Assembly: GCA_011049795.1 (NCBI GenBank)
Contig: DRHD01000045.1
Span: 1 to 46,971, forward strand
DNA length: 46,971 nt
Source: Porticoccus sp.
GTDB taxonomy: Bacteria > Pseudomonadota > Gammaproteobacteria > Pseudomonadales > Porticoccaceae
Direction: 5' to 3'
Of the stretch, positions 43,284 to 46,971 are shown in pieces; position 1 is the first letter of the stretch, and every line of letters begins with the position of its first letter. Made by a program: the position numbers and the translations under genes. The notes beneath the pieces are model-generated. The model was not told the origin of the DNA, ran no database searches, and worked only from the letters and a program-made list of their open reading frames with translations.

Positions 43284-44375
43284 ATGAAATTACTCCACGT
43301 TCTTCACAGTGCCCCGGCGGCCGACTATAAACTCACCGGCGAAATCCGTTCAGCCTTTCGGGCTGAATGTGAAGTCATCGAGCTCTACCTCTATAAAGAA
43401 AAGCCTGCTCACTTTAAAGGCGAAGGAATTTTCCTGAATTCGACGCGCAACTCCTTCGCTCCACTGTCCTCGGCCAAAGACATCGCCGCCGCCATCGAAC
43501 ACGAAGGGATCACCCATATTCTCTCCGAACGCTACAAACCAAGCCTGCTGGCGGCGATTGCCGCATCGCGAACTGGTATCAAAGAAGTCTACAGTATCTT
43601 TCACGGTCTCGGTGAATTCGACCGGCTCGGCCGTCGCATCGCAGCCGCCTTTTTCATGAAGAATACTAGATTCATCGGCGTTTCTGACTCGGTCCGCAAT
43701 GACCTCATCAAGAGTTGCCCGGCCGCCAAAGAACACAACAGCTTTACCATTTTAAACGGTATCGACCTCGCCGGTTTTCACCGCGACCTGCTCAGCAAAG
43801 AAGCAGCCCGTGCCGAACTCGGCCTCAAGACAGAGCGCCGCATTATCGGCTGTGTCGGACGACTCGTCAGCCTCAAAGGCTACGACTCGCTGCTCACCGC
43901 TGTCAGTCGTATCCCCCTAGATTTCGACGTCGCCATCGTCGGCGAAGGCCGCATGATGGACGAACTCAAAAAAATGGCCGCGGATCTCGGACTCGCCGAA
44001 CGCGTCGTCTTCACCGGCAATGTCACCGAAGCGGCCCGCTGTTTCAAAGCCTTCGACTACTTTGCCATGCCCTCTCGCAAAGAAGGCTTCGGCCTCGCCG
44101 CGCTCGAGGCCATCCTCGCCGATGTGCCGATCGTCAGCAGCGATGCCGGCGGCCTCCCGGAAGTCCTCGGCGGCCAGGGCATCATGCACAAAGCCGGCGA
44201 TACCGACGGACTTACCGACGGACTCAAAAAGCTGCTCTCACTCGATGAAAGTGAACTCAAGACCTACACCGACGGACTCAAAAAACGTTCCGAGTCGATG
44301 TTCTCCGCAGATGGCATGCAACAGAACTACCGAAATCTCATTCTCGGCAATGGAAATACGTCTGAATTGAGTTAA
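43284..44375 (+). CDS. GT4-family glycosyltransferase with foreign base composition
   Basis: A 363-residue GT-B glycosyltransferase. The acceptor half begins LLHVLHSAPAADYKLTGEI. The donor half has IIGCVGRLVSLKGYDSLL and the GT4 motif SRKEGFGLAALEAILADVP followed by SSDAGGLPEVLGG. It is intact and should act in LPS outer core or O-chain synthesis; donor and acceptor are unknown. Codon use is strikingly different from all neighbours: C- and G-ending codons dominate (many GCC, CTC, GGC), while flanking genes are AT-rich. This marks recent transfer from a GC-rich source. Near the 3' end, a 17-base direct repeat (44214-44230 and 44268-44284) encodes a repeated TDGLKK. The ribosome-binding site is weak. 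Confidence 0.88.
   Translation: MKLLHVLHSAPAADYKLTGEIRSAFRAECEVIELYLYKEKPAHFKGEGIFLNSTRNSFAPLSSAKDIAAAIEHEGITHILSERYKPSLLAAIAASRTGIKEVYSIFHGLGEFDRLGRRIAAAFFMKNTRFIGVSDSVRNDLIKSCPAAKEHNSFTILNGIDLAGFHRDLLSKEAARAELGLKTERRIIGCVGRLVSLKGYDSLLTAVSRIPLDFDVAIVGEGRMMDELKKMAADLGLAERVVFTGNVTEAARCFKAFDYFAMPSRKEGFGLAALEAILADVPIVSSDAGGLPEVLGGQGIMHKAGDTDGLTDGLKKLLSLDESELKTYTDGLKKRSESMFSADGMQQNYRNLILGNGNTSELS
44202..44284 (+). repeat. Direct repeats at the 3' end of the GC-rich glycosyltransferase gene
   Basis: ACCGACGGACT occurs three times (44202-44212, 44214-44224, 44268-44278). The last two copies extend to the 17-mer ACCGACGGACTCAAAAA, 54 bases apart and in the same frame, encoding TDGLKK. Confidence 0.85.
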
Positions 44376-44390
44376 TAAGACTTTAATAAT

Positions 44391-44691
44391 TTGCCAAAAC
44401 CAGTTGCAAAAATATGTTACTGGATTGTATTTCCATTGATCCGGAGAGCTCTTTTTCGCGAAGAATACTCGACTCCTGAGTTGCGTTATAACTGGATTGA
44501 TGGTTCGAGAGATTTTCCGAAAGAACGGTATTGGGCGGGTGGACGGTTGACTAATGATAGGTCTAGTAGAGATTTCTTTACTTTCACTTTAAAAAGTGAA
44601 AAAAGATTGGAAAGATTTGAATATTTCTTATGTTTCTCACGAAGATCTCAATAAACAATGGAAGGTGACAAAGAATGGCTTTGAGCATTAA
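44391..44691 (+). pseudogene. Unrecognised gene broken by a frameshift in an A-run
   Basis: A frame from TTG 44391 encodes an ordinary-looking protein start (ICYWIVFPLIRRALFREEY, then YWAGGRLTNDRSSRDFFTF). After an A6 run near 44599-44604 a second frame carries credible sequence to a stop at 44691 (DWKDLNISYVSHEDLNKQWK, then VTKNGFEH). Removing one A joins the two into about 99 residues; without it the first frame ends at 44654. I recognise no family and there is no clear ribosome-binding site, so it may be the remnant of a longer gene. The other bases of 44376-44781 show nothing I can support. Confidence 0.45.
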
Positions 44692-44781
44692 TGTTGGAGA
44701 AAGTCCTACTTGAAGTAACTACATAATATTTATCTAATAATGTGGTGTTGGATTGGTTCTGTGGATCTTAATTGTTAAAGA

Positions 44782-45987
44782 ATGGTGTTGGAAATGGATG
44801 AAGAGTATGGCAAGGGGTTTCAGGGAAGTTCAAAAAATATTGTAAGTGATTGTAAAGACTATTTTTTATTGTTTGGCTTTGCCGCATTTCTGTCAAGTTT
44901 TTTGGTATTTGATAGTTGGAAGTCGGTTAATAACGTTTTTTTTGGGTTTGTTCTTTTTCCGCTGGTTTTTTGTTGTTCGAGAAAGCAGTTGATTAGAATG
45001 CATCACTCTTGGCTGGTAAATCTATTTTTTTCGTTTATTTTATATTTGGTTGCTAGTTCTTTTTGGTCTAGTTCTTTCTCGATGGATGTTTTCTTTAGAT
45101 ACATGAAAAGAGCTTTGTATATATATGGTTTTTTTGTAGCAGTGTTTGTGTTGGTTGATGATTTCCCTAGATTTCCTCAGTCTGTGGTCAATTATTTTGC
45201 TCCAGTTCTTTTGTGTTTTTCTGTTATATGCTTGGTTGTTTTTTACCAAGAACATGATTTTCCAAGAGCCAGGCTTCTGGGGCAAGGGAGATTGACCCAT
45301 CCAACTTTTTTGTCGGTTGTTCTGTTGGCATATCTTGGCGCTTTTATTTGGGGTTTTTCTGATCGTTTTAGGGAGCATGGTTGGATTGGTGCTTTTTCTT
45401 TAATGATCGGAATAACTGTATTGATTTTGTCTCAGTCCAGGTCGTCTTTTGTCGCATTGATTGTAATGGTCGTCGTTGCTTTGTTGATAGATAAGAAAGT
45501 TAGCCGGTTTCATTTTTTGAGTGTCTGTTTGATTATTTTGGGGGGAGCTGTTTCTTATGATATGGGCCTTCTTACAAATAGAGGAATGTCCTGGAGGCCT
45601 GAAATCTGGAGTTCTGTACTTGAGAGGGTAAAGGATTGTGGTATGTGGTTTGGTTGTGGGTATGGAGGTTGGAAAAGTGATGCTGTTGTAGTTGGTGATA
45701 TGAAGTTTGATCACCCTCACAGCATCTATTTAGGGCAGTTTTTCTATGGTGGTATTGTGGCATTGGTGTCATACATTTGTTTGTTGGCAGGTTTTTTGTT
45801 TCACGGTTTGAGAGTAAGGCGAGCGATCCCCTGGGTTTTAGTACTGACAGCGGGAGTCTCTGTAACTCTGACAGAGGGCAGTAAATTGTTGACTACACCA
45901 TCACCGATTTGGCTCGTTTTATTTTTCCCGATGGCTATGATATTGGCGATTAGTCTTATTGGTTCTGGTCAAGATAGTGAAACTTGA
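44782..45987 (+). CDS. waaL: O-antigen ligase (WaaL/Wzy_C family)
   Basis: A 401-residue polytopic inner-membrane protein with about ten to twelve hydrophobic segments. It carries the features of WaaL ligases, which join undecaprenyl-linked O-antigen to lipid A-core on the periplasmic side: GRLTHPTF (about 169-176), LSQSRSSF with Arg220 at a membrane edge, and a large periplasmic loop with SWRPEIW and FDHPHSIYLGQF (His311, His313). WaaL is poorly conserved, so an O-antigen polymerase (Wzy) is the main alternative; the core-locus position favours WaaL. The DNA is very T-rich. ATG 44782 or ATG 44794 may be the start; neither has a strong ribosome-binding site. Confidence 0.82.
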   Translation: MVLEMDEEYGKGFQGSSKNIVSDCKDYFLLFGFAAFLSSFLVFDSWKSVNNVFFGFVLFPLVFCCSRKQLIRMHHSWLVNLFFSFILYLVASSFWSSSFSMDVFFRYMKRALYIYGFFVAVFVLVDDFPRFPQSVVNYFAPVLLCFSVICLVVFYQEHDFPRARLLGQGRLTHPTFLSVVLLAYLGAFIWGFSDRFREHGWIGAFSLMIGITVLILSQSRSSFVALIVMVVVALLIDKKVSRFHFLSVCLIILGGAVSYDMGLLTNRGMSWRPEIWSSVLERVKDCGMWFGCGYGGWKSDAVVVGDMKFDHPHSIYLGQFFYGGIVALVSYICLLAGFLFHGLRVRRAIPWVLVLTAGVSVTLTEGSKLLTTPSPIWLVLFFPMAMILAISLIGSGQDSET

Positions 45988-46071
45988 GAGCTTTTTTATC
46001 ACCTTAATGGTTTTTTGTGTGGAGTTTGGGGAGCGACAAAAGTACGACAGCTGTAGCTAAGTCATGATGTT

Positions 46072-46103
46072 CATGGGGGCCGTGGAAGACCACGGTGTCC
46101 ATG
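46072..46103. terminator. Imperfect hairpin between convergent waaL and kinase-like genes
   Basis: CCGTGG (46080-46085) pairs with CCACGG (46090-46095) around an AAGA loop; CATGG/CCATG (46072-46076, 46099-46103) extends it past a 3x3 mismatch. No U-run follows on either strand. It lies in the 131-base convergent gap and could act as a weak or Rho-assisted terminator. Confidence 0.4.
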
Positions 46104-46118
46104 GCATGTCTAATAATA

Positions 46119-46754
46119 TTAGCCCTTAAAAATATTGGCTAAACTTGCCTTACACAAAGGTGAACCAGGTTTGGATCTGTATCCATCAATGAAGTGATGG
46201 ATAGATTGGTTAATTTGGTCGGTGTCATGCTTATAACGGGAGCAATGTTGAAAGTTTCTAAGTCGTTGTGTTTCTGACAGAGGCTTGTTGTAAATTCTCA
46301 TATCAGAAATATCAATCAGACCTAGTTTGTTCTCAGGTGTTAAAACGATGTTTCCCAAATGTAAAGATCGGAAATAGATACCTTTGTCATGGAGCTCCCT
46401 TATAAACTTGCCAAGTTTGTCCGCAAGAATAAGGTCTATACCATCCGGTAATTTTCTCAATGCAGTTCCTGGTAACGGATAATAATGTACGGCCGTGCGT
46501 CTTATCGAAGGTATGCGATAGAGCCGGTTTACATTGACGGTCAGGATGCCAAGCTTGATCAGTTTTATTGCATTTTTAGCAAACCGCTTGGAGTAAGGGG
46601 AAAAGCGTGCACTTGTTAGCAGCCGTTTCACTCTAAATAGCTTTAGATAAGTACCATCTGTAAGCAGTAGCACTTTGTCACCATGAGCATCCGCTTCAAT
46701 GACTTTTGCACCTTCGCGCAGTGTTAGGTAGCCTTCTTTAGATAGTTTTTTCAT
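46119..46754 (-). CDS. LPS-core kinase-like protein (PA4998 type), catalytic Asp absent
   Basis: A 211-residue protein with a compact kinase-like fold, similar in size and position to the P. aeruginosa PA4998 product encoded next to the msbA-hldE end of the core locus. It has the ATP-side strand YLKLFR (Lys38), the loop [11 protein letters not shown] (128-138) and LIDIS (Asp148). The loop keeps His132 and Asn135, but Ser130 occupies the place of the catalytic Asp in the usual HxDLHxGN. It is therefore a probable pseudokinase or a kinase with an altered mechanism. On the minus strand GGGAGA lies about ten bases before ATG 46754. It is divergent from hldE with 80 bases between. Confidence 0.8.
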   Translation of the reverse strand: MKKLSKEGYLTLREGAKVIEADAHGDKVLLLTDGTYLKLFRVKRLLTSARFSPYSKRFAKNAIKLIKLGILTVNVNRLYRIPSIRRTAVHYYPLPGTALRKLPDGIDLILADKLGKFIRELHDKGIYFRSLHLGNIVLTPENKLGLIDISDMRIYNKPLSETQRLRNFQHCSRYKHDTDQINQSIHHFIDGYRSKPGSPLCKASLANIFKG

Positions 46755-46834
46755 TGTACGGTCTTCTCCCTAGCGGGATTATACGAGTGAACCTGTGTGC
46801 TAAGATAGCCGCAAATTATGGAAGGACAAAGCGG

Positions 46835-46971
46835 ATGAAGCTGGTTGTGCCCCGATTCGATAAAGCCCAAGTTCTCGTAGTAGGAGATTTGATGCTGGAC
46901 CGCTATTGGCATGGTGCTACCTCGCGTATTTCACCTGAGGCTCCAGTGCCTGTGGTGAAAGTGGAGCAGTC
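46835..46971 (+). CDS. hldE: Bifunctional heptose-7-phosphate kinase/heptose-1-phosphate adenylyltransferase, 3' end outside the window
   Basis: Only the first 45 codons are visible. The translated start [20 protein letters not shown] and the following [19 protein letters not shown] match E. coli HldE ([20 protein letters not shown], then [19 protein letters not shown]) almost residue for residue. HldE makes ADP-heptose, the donor used by WaaF. AAGGA lies eight bases before ATG 46835. In Pseudomonas msbA separates the kinase-like gene from hldE; here it is absent. Confidence 0.95.
   Translation, partial: MKLVVPRFDKAQVLVVGDLMLDRYWHGATSRISPEAPVPVVKVEQ

Noticed and set aside
43715..44248. A 177-codon frame overlapping the GC-rich glycosyltransferase in another frame, rich in Arg and Pro
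   Set aside because: It is a shadow of the GC-rich GT4 gene; long spurious frames are expected in such DNA and the translation is low-complexity Arg-rich.
46754..46834. A sigma70 promoter for hldE (TTGTAC with GATTAT)
   Set aside because: Only 3/6 and 4/6 consensus matches; not distinguishable from chance.

Overview
The window is chromosomal DNA from a gammaproteobacterium related to the Pseudomonas/Cellvibrio-type lineages, probably aquatic or marine. The main evidence is gene order. The groups rppH-ptsP-lgt-thyA-folA and glnE-ilvE-waaF-waaG-waaP-kinases-carbamoyltransferase ... waaL-kinase-like-hldE follow the Pseudomonas layout, and the DUF3450/TtpC-type TonB2 operon is common in marine gammaproteobacteria. 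I do not assign a genus. I see no tRNA, rRNA, CRISPR array, insertion sequence or prophage.

Layout. 1-10.3 kb: the end of a DUF2333 gene; a PAS-PAS-PAS-GGDEF-EAL c-di-GMP protein; a PfkB-family adenosine kinase on the minus strand; mrcB (PBP1b) overlapping a TPR lipoprotein that looks like its activator LpoP; and a DUF1631 gene coupled to a PilZ gene. 10.3-18.2 kb: housekeeping genes (RsmC-type methyltransferase, HAD phosphatase, rppH-ptsP, an NRDE protein, lgt-thyA-folA). 18.2-23.6 kb: a six-gene TonB2-type energy-transduction operon (DUF3450, TtpC-like ExbB, small ExbB, ExbD, TonB, TPR protein). 23.7-28.1 kb: a VOC protein, a bidirectional terminator, a minus-strand ilvD with a large internal in-frame deletion, argA, argE and a small DUF6316-like gene. 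28.3-34.1 kb: an orphan PilB/GspE-type ATPase, glnE and ilvE. 34.1-46.97 kb: the LPS core locus, ending with the first 45 codons of hldE.

The LPS locus has two parts. The proximal part (waaF to carbamoyltransferase, about 34.1-41.2 kb) is tightly packed, with overlapping stop/start codons and base composition like the rest of the window. The distal part (about 41.2-46.1 kb) is AT-rich and damaged. It holds a frameshifted sulfotransferase, a GT4 glycosyltransferase, a second GT4 gene with strikingly GC-rich C-ending codons, an unrecognised broken gene, a short unexplained ORF and a divergent waaL. This looks like the variable outer-core/O-antigen part of the locus, assembled by repeated transfer and decay. 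The locus encodes five kinase-like folds in four genes, and two of the five lack the catalytic aspartate.

Most notable observations: (1) ilvD lacks about 350 internal residues, including its iron-sulfur cysteines, yet stays exactly in frame; (2) the compositionally foreign GT4 gene inside an AT-rich island; (3) two probable pseudokinases in an LPS phosphorylation locus; (4) the DUF1631-PilZ pair near a c-di-GMP turnover protein; (5) two single-base frameshifts in A-runs within the distal LPS locus. I found no clearly new multi-gene system. These are the best leads.
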